Assembly: GCA_905220665.1 (NCBI GenBank)
Contig: CAJNAR010000040.1
Location: forward strand, 1 to 64,000
From: Albugo candida
Taxonomy: Eukaryota > Oomycota > Peronosporomycetes > Albuginales > Albuginaceae
Direction: 5' to 3'
DNA length: 64,000 bases
Shown here: positions 13,088 through 25,103 of the stretch, piece by piece
Layout of the letters: the number at the start of each line of letters is the position of its first letter
Numbering within the stretch: position 1 is the stretch's first letter
Notes under the pieces: model-generated
Database searches by the model: none
Told to the model about the DNA's origin: nothing
The model's input: only the letters and a program-made list of their open reading frames with translations
Translations under genes and position numbers: made by a program

Positions 13088-14583
13088 GTAGGAGATGTCT
13101 ATATCACTGAGATGAGACTAATTGACTGGTCCTTAAATGCCTATTCTATATTTAGTGAATATGATACATGCAGAGAGTGTTTCATGATTAGACCTGTGAG
13201 AGTTGATTGTATGGGGCGATCTTTTATTGCGCTTGCCTCAAGCCACCACAGTACGAGACTGTTTACAGATTGTGCAGTACCCTCCGGAAAGCTTGTCCGC
13301 TTTTCTTAGTTTTTCGACTCATAACCGCAAGCTTGCGCTTGAACTACCGCGCCCCAAATAACTTTACAATATGGCTGAGATTGCACAAAAACATACTTTG
13401 ACATCCGAGGAACGTTTGCGCATTGTTGGAATGAGACAGGCTGATATCAAAATTGCAGAAATTGCCTGCAAGTCAGCGACAGATGCGACGCATCATGGAG
13501 TGGTGACATAAAGAAAACACAGTTATGCCAAAGAAAAGCCCTGGAAGGCCGAAAAACCTTTCAGGAAGGGACGTCAGAGCTCTATTCCGGAGCATCAAGG
13601 GTGCAAGACGTTCAACTCTGGCCGAAATTACCATCAATATGCCAACTAAAGCTGGTCAGACTGCACTCAAAGAGACTTGACATTCTGCTGGTCTATTTGC
13701 TCGAGTTGGAATTAAAAAGCCTTTTTGTACAAGCCACATAGTGTTCTGGAAATCAATACGCTGGACTGATGAGGTCAGCTTTGAAATTAGGAAGAATTTT
13801 CGACGACCTCTGGTCAGAACATCTACCAATGAGAGGTACCAATCAGACTCTCTGGTACCTTCTTACAAGTCAGGTCGCTCTTCAATGATGGTCTGAGGTG
13901 CCTTTCAGGATAGCAAGAAAAGCCAGCTTGTGCGAATGGCACCAAATCGTCAAATAGCAGCTGATTTTGACGCACAAGTGTACGATGGTGAGTTGGATGG
14001 CTTCTGGGAAGGCCTTACCAATCCTGGAAGTGCCATACTCATGGAAGATGGTGCTCCTATCCCTCGCGCAAAAGCGCCCGATTAATGGCGTAACGAGCGC
14101 ATCGTTGGCAAGCTAGAATGGCCTGCAAACTCTCCTGATCTCCATCCCATTGAGAATGTAAAGGCAAAGATGAAAGCATCCATTCAAAAGCTCCCCAAAT
14201 TTTGAAGCAGCGAAGAACGATGGCTCCAACCTAAAAAGACATGGTCTTCTATTGATCCAGAGTGGCTACAGCATCTTGTTAACTCCATGCCAGAGAGGAT
14301 CAAAGCAGTAATTGAAGCAAAAGGGGATTCTACTCGCTGGTAGATTGTATTTTTTCTATGTAGATTATTTTCATCATAAAATCATCATTGAGAAAAACTT
14401 TCTGCAGGAATGCAGCTTTGTATACTGTAAAGCTTTTGTACCAGATTTCATGGGCGTATTACTCATCAGGTGTGTGTACCATGCTTAGGAAGTCAAAGCC
14501 TTTGTTTCATTAAGTGGTAAAAATTGGGGGGCCGACAATCTTTTCCGGAGGGTAGTGTACAGATTCAATGCTGTTCAAGAATG
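13088..14583 (-). repeat. SINE-like repeat, copy 4, split by the Tc1 element
   Basis: 13088-13271 aligns base by base with the inverted copy at 17291-17498. Shared blocks include TGTCT, AGACTAA-TGACT, TGCCTA, ACCTGTGAGAG and TACGAGACTGT. About 25 bp is missing in the middle. The alignment breaks at the left end of the Tc1-like element and resumes to its right with CAATGCTGTTCAAGA (about 14566-14583), so the transposon landed inside this copy. Confidence 0.65.
13272..14557 (+). mobile_element. Tc1/mariner-family DNA transposon, degenerate
   Basis: A roughly 1.29-kb element. Its ends are inverted repeats: CCCTCCGGAAAGCTTGTC on the left (13280-13297) against GACAATCTTTTCCGGAGGG on the right (14534-14552). 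Inside, a plus-strand transposase relic starts MAEIAQKHTLTSEERL (13371). It continues with WTDEVSF (first Asp of the DDE triad, near 13765), MEDGAPIPRA (second Asp, near 14040) and WPANSPDLHPIENVKAKMK (near 14120-14175), the signature of Tc1-type DDE enzymes. Many stops and frameshifts make it inactive. TACAGATT flanks both sides (13264-13271 and 14558-14565). Tc1 elements normally duplicate only TA. Confidence 0.8.
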
Positions 14584-14585
14584 AC

Positions 14586-14879
14586 TACTGGATCCACTAC
14601 ATTACTGGTACGCCGTTCATTTGAATTCCTGAGCATCATTAAAGATTGCTTCACACAAATCAACTTGCTTTGGATCTTGCGCTTTCCATTAAAAAAAATC
14701 TGGCTCAGCGAATGGTTTGACGCTCAATGAGATAGCCCACTACTTGTCTACTTGGAAGTTCTCCAATAACCGACGCTCTACCTTCTTGAAAATGCATCTT
14801 TTTTGCAACTGACAGAGGTGGAGGGGGAACAACGGCTAGTCGCCGGGGCTTCTCGGCTTATTATTAAGAAAGGCTCGTC
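14586..14879. other. Unassigned spacer between Tc1 and LINE-2
   Basis: About 290 bp with no recognisable domain. It may include the decayed 5' part of LINE-2. Confidence 0.4.
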
Positions 14880-17800
14880 GGAGAACATATTGTGGAGCAA
14901 CAAGACCATTCCTTCCCTTAATACAAACGGAATCAAGAAGAATGGTCACCTTTTTATGACGCACATACTATCGAAGTACGTTATCTGTTGCGTACAAGAT
15001 TATCATTTCGCGATCGTCAACACCTGAAGACGTTTCAACTTCAGTTTCAGTTTCATTCCACATTCAAACATCAACTTTTTTTGTCGGCGATTCGAATAGT
15101 CTGAAATCTCATCTCGTTCTGGGAAGAGTAAACATTTTTATGACAACTATTTTCAACTATCTTCACGGATCTGAATGTGCCCAAGCTATTGCCGGTGTCT
15201 CCGTACAAGACCTATGTTTGGGTGTAAGTTTGAAAATATTGAAGCTCTTGTCTATCTACACAGCGCTTATGCTGCGGTGGTTCCAGGGGAGTGGAAACCT
15301 TTTTCGAGCAACTTCCAACGGGAAATTTTAAACAAAACACAATGCACATCTTTTGTGGTGATCTGAAGACATCCTTGTGTCCGAGTTCAAATTGCTCCTG
15401 TGGTGTATACAGACACGCGTCAAGTCGACTATCATTCTGAGAATGGCTTTCCAACCTGCGTGTTTTGGATGCTTGTCGTCAACATCATCCTGAAGCACGT
15501 GTCTTTAGGGGCTCTCAAGCACGAAAGCTCCGACTGGACTATATCCTTTTGTCGCAACCTCTTTTCCAGCCAATTTACAAGTATTCCAATTATGTCTATC
15601 TCCTCACCCGGGTAATTATCCGGCGCATATTGCGAAATCCGCAAATCCAACTCAACTCTAAGGTCATGGTTACTGGAAATGTCCCAAATCATTATTCTAC
15701 TTTCTAGTACTCAAATAAGCGATTGAGGAAGAGGCGGATCGTATCTTGGAAATTACTGGGGACTTGAAAGAAACGGTTAAGGCGTTTATTACAGCAAGTG
15801 CAAAAATCATTTTTCGCCAGGAAGAAATGTAGTTCAGTCATGCTCAAGCTAAATTCGAGGAAGCTGTGGCAGCTTTTTCGCCAATTGAATTAAGATGAAG
15901 CAAAACAAACGTGAGAAGAAACTCTTCGCTCTTATCATCAAAGATTGAGGAGGTTCATGCAGGTATAGTCTAGACTCCATGTTCGACTATCAGATAAATA
16001 ATAGGGAGCAACCATCTCGCCACTTCTTTTGACTAGTGGACTCAATATGTCTCAGAGTACCTTTGAAATGACTCCTACTTGATCATGGCCAAGTGTAGAA
16101 CAATCCTATTGATTTCACTCTTCGGATCTGCGTCCATGTGCGACAGAGAAAGAAACATCAATTCAATCCATAAAGAGAAAATGATCCAAATCCTTTTTTT
16201 CTGCTCCAATAACAAAACTGGAGATAAAAGAAGCAATTACCCATATGTGGGGGCATTCAGCACCCGGAATGAACGGATTTCCGGCTGCGTTCTACCAAGT
16301 TGCTCCAGGCGTTTTTGGTGAATGCCTTCAAATTGGTTTTTACCATCAGCTTCGCCGAGGCTCGTTGCTGCGTTCTCAACGGATCTCAGCAATCACGTTG
16401 CTTCATAAAAAAGGATCCCTTGATGATCCTGGCAACTATCGTCCTATCGCATTAATATGCGTGGATGTCAAAGTGCTTTCGAAGGTACTTGAGTACCGGC
16501 TTCAGAAAGTGCTTTCGAAATTGATCAACGAGGACCAAAAAACAAGTATGCGACGACGTTCCATACATCATCACATTCGATACATGAGTGATCTCCAGGA
16601 TCTGGTCCCTCAAGGTGATGAAGGAGCCTACGCAACATTTCTCGATTTTGAAAAAGCGTACGGTCGAGTGGATTGGTTGCACATGCTTGTGGTTTTGTCC
16701 AAAAAGAATTGTGGAAATTCGTTCATAAAGTGGACAAAGTGGTGTACACCCACACGAATTTTTCGTTATTGCTAAATGGAGCGCGTCACAAAAACTCAAT
16801 CCGTCGAGGAGAGTGAAACAAGGTGACCCACTCTCCGCACTGCTCTTTCTCCTGACAATTAAGCCCTTGGAAATTTATGGCGGAGGAATGAAGGAATGTG
16901 CATCACGCTAATACATACAGGAACGAGTTTTTTGCGGACGATTCGACATTACTATCGTCCTCGCCAGTGGCGTGGAGGCGCAGTTGAGATCGTCCAGGAA
17001 TATTGCGATGGTTTCGTTACCAAGCTCAACTTGTCCAAGTCAGCTTTGCTTCCACTTGATCAAAATCAAGTACGTCAACCATTTGCAAAGTAGAAGTACT
17101 CACAGCAAACGAGTCGTTTGAATACTTAAGAATTCCATTCAGTCAATTACCCGTTGTTGATTTGATGATTAATTTTAGAAGATAATTTTATGGGGGATCC
17201 TGCGGTGGTTCCGTCGAGCCAGAACAGTTCGCGGAGGATTACTGGTGGCACAAACTGGGAGTTATCACGTTTATTGCATTTTACACCTCAGTTGAAGGTG
17301 TCTGTATTACTAGAATTAGACTAACTGACTTCTCTAGTTGCCTAGGCTATCTTGAATAACATCCATACATATAAAAATCGTTTCGTGAAATACCTGTGAG
17401 AGATGATAATATGTCTCCTCGTTGATAATCTCGTATCGCAGTAGCCTCAGCACCCTTGATACGAGACTGTGTCCAGCTTGTAAATGCTGTAAAGTTGTCA
17501 TTTTACACCTCAATTCAACATTCCGCAACATTTTCTTCGACGCCGACAGTGGATGCTCAATAGATTTGCTTTGAGTCGGCAGTATGAGCGAGATTCAACA
17601 CACATTCAACTGATCAAGTCGTTATTCTTGTACCTACCTCATTCAGACGGTGGATATCAGGTTCCTTATATCAAAACAAAACTGAAGAAACAACGCTTCA
17701 AGTTTTTGCAACAGTTAATACTGGATACAGTGATTCTTTACCCAGCAACTGGACATTTCCTGGAATAGCGATAACACGATGCATTCTGCCCTAATTTGGG

Positions 17801-18949
17801 CCTTATAGATCACTCGATATCCTCACGAGATCACCACGTCGGCATGAGTGCATTGGGTTGTTGTTCTGTTCCAACAGGAAACAGGGCTGCCTATCCGGTT
17901 CAATTTGGCATTCCACTCTCGGAAAAGAAGTTTTTCTTTCCGGTGATTCCTCGTTATAAACTTTATGGATTTGTTAGGAGGGCACTGCCACCTGATAAAG
18001 CGCATTCAATGTTGCTTCAAAGCATTGTAATTATGCCGCAATGCATCCATAGCAAACCCAAGACTGCATAGCAATCAAGCCTATCAACATCGCAATGAGT
18101 TGTGCAACTTATTTCTCAGTTTCTTCTCAGCATATGATTCATTCAAGTCATTTAAACGTGTTCGCAGAAGCTTGCTATCAATCTCTTTGGATATCTAGCT
18201 CCGACTCTCATTTTGTATCTTACTAGCTCGATAACGGTTTTGCTTTCTACAGCACTCACATCCAGAAATCATTCTGTGAACTCAGAAGCATTGTGGGGAT
18301 GTAGAAAGTTACCAGCATTTGTTTATAGACTGCAACAGGAAAAGGCAATTTGGGAAGTATTCTTTCCATCTTGGATAAGCTTCTTTACTGTCCAACCACG
18401 ATGGTCACACATCGCGTGCGCATGGATTCCTGCACTTAGTTATGTGTGGAAACCCTTTCAGCTAGTGCAAGAGGATCTTTGAAAAACATTAGTTGCGGTT
18501 GCAATTCATTTTATTTGGACGGATCTGAACGCACACTTTTCAACCAAGGCACTTTAACACCTACTTCTACTACTGTTTTGGTGATTTATAGCACCCTGAC
18601 TGCCCCTTTCCGATATTTAAAATCGACAGTGCTGTGGTATAGTGCATCTCGAGCAATTGAGATAATATTAAAGTCCTATCAACATACTGGTTTAGCACGG
18701 AGCTATTTCTCTGCTCGGCCCAGTCTACTTCAGGTGACACGACGTCAAAGATTCTTAGTCGGTGATGATTAGCGTTTCTACTTATTATTACTGGTGAAGT
18801 GGGGATGAGGTCAAGTCTTCATATTCCCGCACGCTGAACTTCGATGTAGACTTTTCTAGCCCAACCTCGCTTGTATTTTTGTATGTATTTTAGTTTAGGC
18901 ATCAGAGAACTCATACACGTCTAATTCTAGCAATATAGACACCTTGAAC
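14880..18949 (+). mobile_element. LINE-2: longer non-LTR retrotransposon relic (endonuclease, RT, zinc knuckle)
   Basis: An AP-endonuclease-like domain starts near 14915 (PSLNTNGIKKNG). It continues with a GDLKTSLCP block (about 15355) and a C-terminal RLDYILLS block (about 15535-15560). RT follows at about 16240-17090. Its blocks are PGMNGFPAAFY, LLHKKGSLDDPGNYRPIAL, FLDFEKAYGRVDW, a VKQGDPLSALLF block and FADDS. A SINE-like insertion splits it at 17291-17498. The C-terminal region extends to about 18770. It ends near 18919-18949 with GTCTAATTCTAGCAATATAG and a CACCTTGAAC tail, the same 3' end as the SINE-like repeat. Many stops and frameshifts. Confidence 0.8.
17291..17498 (-). repeat. SINE-like repeat, copy 2, with 14-bp target-site duplication
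   Basis: A 208-bp inverted copy of 2408-2611 inserted in the LINE-2 pol region. It is flanked by perfect direct repeats CATTTTACACCTCA at 17277-17290 and 17499-17512. These fix both ends of the element and are the length expected of LINE-machinery (target-primed) insertion, not of an LTR element (4-6 bp). LINE-2 sequence resumes immediately after the second duplicate. Confidence 0.75.
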
Positions 18950-18954
18950 TAAAT

Positions 18955-19114
18955 CCACGGCACTACAAGTACAAGGCTATCGACGAGAAGACATAGTATC
19001 ATCTCTCACAGGTGTTTCCACAAAAGGTTTTTTGTATGTGTATTACTTATTAAACACAGCCCAGGCAACTAAAGAAGTCATTAGGCTAAATCTAGTAATA
19101 TAGAAACCTATTAC
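18955..19114 (+). repeat. SINE-like repeat, copy 3, 5'-truncated
   Basis: From about 18955 the sequence matches the middle and 3' part of the repeat (CTATCGACGAGAAGACAT, CTCTCACAGGTGTTTC, GCAACTAAAGAAGTCA). It ends TCTAGTAATATAGAAACC. It starts only a few bases after the LINE-2 tail, which carries the same 3' terminal hairpin (18919-18940). Confidence 0.6.
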
Positions 19115-20207
19115 TGATGGATGATACCGTACGCTGATTGGATCCTTTCTGCTGCAACGTAGTAAAAGCCTTTACTGCACAGGAAGAAAGATTTCGTACA
19201 CTAACGAGAGAATTTCATCAACAAGTGGAATGCTTCATCAAACGAACAAATCCGAATCCGCTCACGCAATCAATGCGCAGTATTTATCCCAGTTCTTGCC
19301 AGTTTTGTGTTCCCATTTTCTAATCTTCAATCAGCAAAGCTCAACGTTTCTTCTCTCACTCGCATATTCTCCAAGTCGACGTGACGGTAGATGATTTATC
19401 GTAGATTGACAGAGAGGTAATAAATTAGACCAATTAACAATCTGTTTCTGTTGGTGTTCCATCAATAATGATCCCATCGCCTTTTTTTTAACTGCCGATT
19501 GATGACCTCCGCGGTCCCGTTTTCCGACGGACAATAAGATTTTTGCATAGCTGCATTTTTGAATTGCGAGCCTTGATTCGAAACACATAAGAAGACGACA
19601 CAATATCATTTGATCAAATCTATCAATTCGTGAACCATCACCTCCGTATTCGCCACCGTTGCTGTTACAAGTTCACAACGTCATTCATACCATCCTTTAG
19701 TACGAGTACGTACGTAAATTCTTGCAATCCTTTTGTCATCGACAATAAAGCAAAATGTAAAACTTCATTTGGTTTTGTCGCGTGTATGGTCGTGGACATG
19801 TTTGGCCATTTGCCATTATACAATGTAAGCATTTTTACGAATCTATTGTACCAGCTTTTATCGTTTTCCGTATGACACATTTTGAATCTAATGCCGTATC
19901 AATTCCATTATGTCCTGCTGATCCCGCATGCGCTAACACACATAGTCGCTTTTGTAATATAATGACATTTTCTGGTATCCAGATACGTCCCCTTGCATCC
20001 GTCCACGGTAGCCGCTTCTTAACCATTAGGAAATTTGGATGGCGATTTGTCCTAATCTCTCTTTGCGAAATTCTTCTTGTCTCATCCAGTGCTGGCCACT
20101 ACTGGCCACTTAAATTCGTTACTTTGTAGCGGTAAAGCAGCTTCTGATCCACAACATTCGTCTTTCTGCTTTACACCTTCATTATCTCCAAATCCCCACC
20201 AAGATAG

Positions 20208-20419
20208 TTTTACTTTTATATCCCAGACTCTTTTACTTGAGTGCAAATATGAAATTGTTATTGACTTCTATCCAATGTATTTCCTGTGTATCCTGTCCGC
20301 ATACAAACATCGCGCACTATGTCAAACAGCACGGTCGTTTAATGACGTGATAGCGGCGGAGAGTCGCCCGTCGCCAACCTCCATTAATATCGCGTGAACC
20401 ACATCACCATTTTTCAACA
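20208..20419 (-). repeat. Copia-3 3' LTR
   Basis: A 212-bp direct repeat partner of 24889-25103. On the minus strand it starts TGTTGAAAAATGG at 20419. The other end abuts the GATAG duplication. Confidence 0.75.
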
Positions 20420-23400
20420 TCTCGTGCTGTCGTCACTGCAGGCCTACGAGTGCGCGCATGTTGGAAAGCTTAGGGAAATCGAGCACCTCCATCAATACCT
20501 CGGCTACCATCTTATCGGAAGGTACGTAGCGTGTTATAATGATTCCCCGTCTCGCTTGATCACATACAAACTTTACCCGAATGTCTATGTGCTTTGTCTT
20601 CGTAGGAGATGCTTCACCTTCCAGGTGCTTGATCACATCCTGGTTGTCTACCATCATAGGAATCGAGGCTGCTATGGACATTCAGCTTCATAACAACTCG
20701 TACACACGTAGCTCACGTGCTGAGTCAGAAGCGACGACAAATTTCGCCCCCATAGTGGATAAGTACCTCCCCCTTGTTTTTGCATTCGCAGCTGACAATA
20801 ATTTCGTTAATTTCACGACTGCTCAACGACTTTCGTTCTGGTTTATCCGAGGCAAATTCAGCGTCACTTAAACTTTGCAGATTGAGCTTAGCACCACTGC
20901 TTGGCTTTGCGACCATGCGAAGCTTGAGCGTCTTGCTACCCTTCAGTACCGTACTATACAATGGGCTTTGCGAGGTTCCAGTCACGTAAACTATGCTGAT
21001 ATGTTGTTCGCGTTGCCTTATGGACAGCAAATACGATTTCCGGACGACTGCATCGCATCACCCAAATTGAGCTTCCTCCAAGAGACTGGAACGCCTTGAT
21101 CATTGGTTAGCGTCACTGCTTGAAACAGTAGCGGATTTTCGTCGCCCAGGTTTTCTTTACAACAGTTGGCGTTCGCACGATTTTGACTGAGCCCATCCCG
21201 GTATCACGGAGTATCTGGTCAGTCGTCTCCTCCTGTTGCAAGTCATACCCGCCGCTCTTGTTCTGGTGGGAACACATCCCAAGAAACTTCTTGACTGCAA
21301 CAAGCTGCTAGATCGACCAGGATTCAAGGCACCGGAAGAACTCTTCCATCAAATCAGCGGGCGTCGATGTTGAAAGTGTTGAAACGTACATTTAGTTGAA
21401 GCACCGAGTGTGCAGAATGCACGACATACGAAACGACGACTATGAGTCTTTATGACACATAATTTGAAGTGTCGTGAATAGTGACCCGTAGGGGACTGTT
21501 AATCCTGATAAAATGCTTCCCCTTTTTACCGAAATTAACAAAAAGAAGGTTGTCAACATAGACGCAACAGCAGTGACATTTTATCAGTGAGTCTGTAATG
21601 AAGGCACATGTCGGGGACTCAGTTCCAAATCAAGGTTCAGTCAGTTTGTCATGAATTAATTTACCCCACAATCTGCCGGTCTGCTTAAGGCCAAGAAGCG
21701 TCTTTTTTAGTCGCAATACGGACTCTGCAGCGCTTTCAATCCCCAACTCACTGAGCTCAAGACTTGTCAATTCCATACCGCCTAGTACATGTAGAAAAAA
21801 ATCCAAATCATTTTCCTTGTCCAACTACGCGAAGGCTTTTGGCACGTTGGCATATTGAGCTGGAACACCCCAAAGCGTTGCCAACGTCAGTACCATTTTG
21901 ACGGTAGGCATGTTCATGACCGCCTCGAAGGTAAAAACATAATCGATCCCAATCCTTTTCTCTTTTCCACAAGCAACAAGACGAGCTTAAAACGCTCGAC
22001 TTGAGCTTCGGCGTCAGTTTTTGTCTTGTAAAGTAACTTGTTATGCAACGCATCGCGGTCTTGACGTCGCTTGATGACTTCAAAAACTCCTAGGCGAAGC
22101 AGGAAGGAAATCGCTTCCTCCATTTTTATTCCATTCCAACACCTTGGAATTATTCATTGCTTGACTATAGGTTCGTGAATCACGCTCAACAATATGGTTA
22201 ACTACTTTTTTGTGATGTCTCCTTCTTCTGTCCAGCAAGTTCTGTTGATCGTGTAGTCAAGCGTATCACGTGCCTAGATCTCTAACGTCTTCTTCTTCGT
22301 CCTTTTTCCATGAGTCATATCGTGCACGGTACTCTCACCTCTTCTACAGCGACATCACCTGACGTTAACTCACGCTGGAATTGACAGTTCTGAGCTTCAG
22401 TCAGAGTCTCAATATTCTTGATATGCTGCGTTATAATCACCACCTTATCTTTCTTCAAAGACAAACTATATCCCTTCCTCTCGTCGCGCTTGACAGCAAT
22501 AAATCCAAGTTTCGATCTCTGTCCAGAGAGTTCTTGCGGGGGTCCCTGTACACGCTACATACGGGATCAAAAGTGACAATAGATCTCAATTACGAGATCT
22601 TCTTAGTCCAAACCACAAGCGGCGATGCCCTTTATGTGTTGACGCGGCTTGCGCCTATATTGAGAATGGACGCCGCGTACTCCCCGGCATCGCCTCAGAA
22701 ATACGACGGCAATCAACTTGCAAAAATCCTGCATCGGTACATATTTAAAATAGTCATGTGCATGCGTTCTGCTATACCATTCAACGCATGATTACTTGGA
22801 TCAGAGACTTGCCACGCGACTCCATTTCTCTTGCAAAATAAGTCGAAATTTGGTTTTCGCACCACCGGCCGTGAGCAAAATATAAACTTAACAGTCGAAC
22901 ATTACTTCAAAGAAAAACAGAATTTTCTAACTCTTCGGCAGCCGCATCCTTGTTCCTAGCCAGGAACCCACGGCAATAATTAGACTTGAGGCTGCCAACA
23001 TTTACCAAATTCGGTTTTTAAGTCGCTCCTTCAGGGCTATCGGAGCCTTTAAAACGCTGCATATCACCCCAGCGATTCTGTTCGATAGGTGAATTCTTTC
23101 CCGAGTCCTTTGTCTGTTTTCCCTGTGCGCAAGTCAAACCTTTTTACGTGTCTTATTGCTCAATCTGATGCCAGTTCCTGGGTCCTTCGCCATACTCCCA
23201 ATAATGTGGTATGACAAGTATGCAATACGACGGTGAAACTGCATCAGCGTACCAACATGAACGTTCGTCTTTAGATCGTCAGTCGTTTCTTTGTTGATGA
23301 CTGCCTTGGTCACATCAATTGGCTCCTCGCCCAAAGCTTTGACTTTTTTTGCACTTCAAGCACTTGATTAATGAGATGAACGTCAAAACCACCGTACCAG

Positions 23401-24888
23401 TATTGGAATCCACCAGCGAACGACGACCCTTTTCATACATGAGCTTAAAATGCTTCTTCTCCAGCTTTCCATATGAGATAATACTTCTCGTGGCTAACGG
23501 TGCGAGTAAACACACGTCGATCAAGAGCTCTGTGCAAGGCCTGGCAGAAGATGTCACCTGGAAAAGCATGGGCCCGACTTTCTTGACCCGTAGCGATTGT
23601 CCATCTGGTTGCACGCGCTCGTTGTCGCTTTGGGGGTCGTTCAAGCTTTCGCTCATCGCACACAAGGTGTCTTTTGGGCCCTCTGTCCAAAATCCATCAA
23701 CAATGAACAATATTTTTGTCATTGACTACAGCAAAAGTCATATGCACACCGCGTCAATTGCTGCTACCCCCGCTTTTCGTCTTCTCATCGAGGCAGTCCA
23801 CCGCAATATCTTCGGCTTTGCTGAAGTTGTGGCATGTCCTAGTCTCATCTCTCATCTCTTCGCTGCAAGTCCCAACATATGGAAGAACGTCTTGCTCGAT
23901 AGTCTCGGCGCCACGCAAGTCGATTCCAATCGCCTGTACAAGTACTCAGTACGGTTATTGTCGTATTTGGCCATAATTACATGACGGAGATCATTAGAGG
24001 CGTACTAGACAACATTCTCGAGATCCTGCGCCTCTGTGCTACCGGTCGCGTCATTGACTGCGACGATATACAAGGAATGTTCAGGCCACAATCGCTTCGA
24101 GTCCTTGCTGGCCGTAAGCAACTTTGTAGCCTGCGATTGAGTGATGTTTCTTTTGAATGTCTGGTGGAGTCTTTCCATGACATGTTGCAGCATCGGCTGC
24201 TGTTGCCGCCATGTCTCAGGTTGTTTATGGTAATAACGCTCCGCAGTACCACTCAATAATGTCCTAGGAGATCAGCCTTGAATTCATCCGACCAATTAAA
24301 ACCATAGGCCATCTGATTTAGCAAGAGCTGTCTACCGAAACGATAATCCAGTCCTGAAACTTAAAACTAGCCCTTCGTAGAGCTTTTTACCATCGAACGA
24401 TCGTTTCGACAGCTTCCTGTGCCAAGCATCCGGTATACCACACTGAACCATCTGAGGTGGGCTGTACTTGGGCTGAGCAGGTGCACGCTACGACATCTCG
24501 CGTAAGGCATAGCTGAATTGCTGTACATTAAGCTGTGGAATTGCAGTGCCCTTGCTACAGGGTCTCGCATAGGTGGATTATGCAGAATCATTCATCCCCA
24601 TGTGAGACAATCCGAAATTTCTCACAAATGCGGACTGAAATGCAGTAGTTTGCGCTCGTCCTCTTCTCGTTTTTGCTGCGATAGCTCGAAGCGAGCCATG
24701 CGTTCTTGTATGGCCGTCAATGGATCGAGTATCTTGAGGTTTACATTACTGGATACATCTCCCATCTCACGCGCAGCTACCTCTGCAGTCTCGGTGTGTG
24801 AAGATACGCCAACCCGGCTGCGGTCGCCTGGTGTCGTTTGCGTGCCCTTAGCACGCGTGGGAACGATAGGTGTCTTTGGGCTCATAAA

Positions 24889-25103
24889 CTTTTATTTTCA
24901 TATACTAGACTCTTTTCTTGAATGCAAATGTAAAACTGTTACTGACTATTATCACATGCATTTCCTATGTATTCTTCCGGATACAGACTACAACATCGCG
25001 CACTATTTTACCAGCACCTTCGTTAAATGCCGTCATAGCGGAGAACAATCGCCCGTCGCTGACCTCTTGAATATCGCGTAGACCACATTGCCATTTTTCA
25101 ACA
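24889..25103 (-). repeat. Copia-3 5' LTR, with primer-binding site 24878-24888
   Basis: A 215-bp LTR starting TGTTGAAAAATGG at 25103 on the minus strand. Just downstream is TTATGAGCCCAAAG, matching the complement of an initiator-tRNA-Met anticodon arm. As in Copia-1, the Gag start codon lies within this site. Confidence 0.7.

Larger units (their letters stand above)
20208..25103 (-). mobile_element. Copia-3: structurally complete Ty1/Copia element inserted in Gypsy RNase H
   Basis: LTRs at 20208-20419 and 24889-25103 are direct repeats. Both begin TGTTGAAAAATGG on the minus strand and are bordered by GATAG at 20203-20207 and 25104-25108, a 5-bp target-site duplication. Gag starts at 24885 (MSPKTP), just inside the right LTR. 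A further Gag block (HSLYIVAVNDATGS) lies near 24050. Pre-integrase and integrase relics span 23100-23700. RT (LLGLKQTGRLW) is near 21690, and RNase H tail DNQDVIKHL...TKHIDIRVKFV is at 20540-20660. Coding parts are frameshifted. This is the youngest clearly nested event in the region. Confidence 0.85.

Noticed and set aside
17277..17512. Reading the 208-bp repeat as a solo Copia LTR with TGTTGAA...TTCAAC ends
   Set aside because: The apparent terminal bases belong to the 14-bp duplicated target CATTTTACACCTCA; other copies lack them, so a SINE-like origin fits better.
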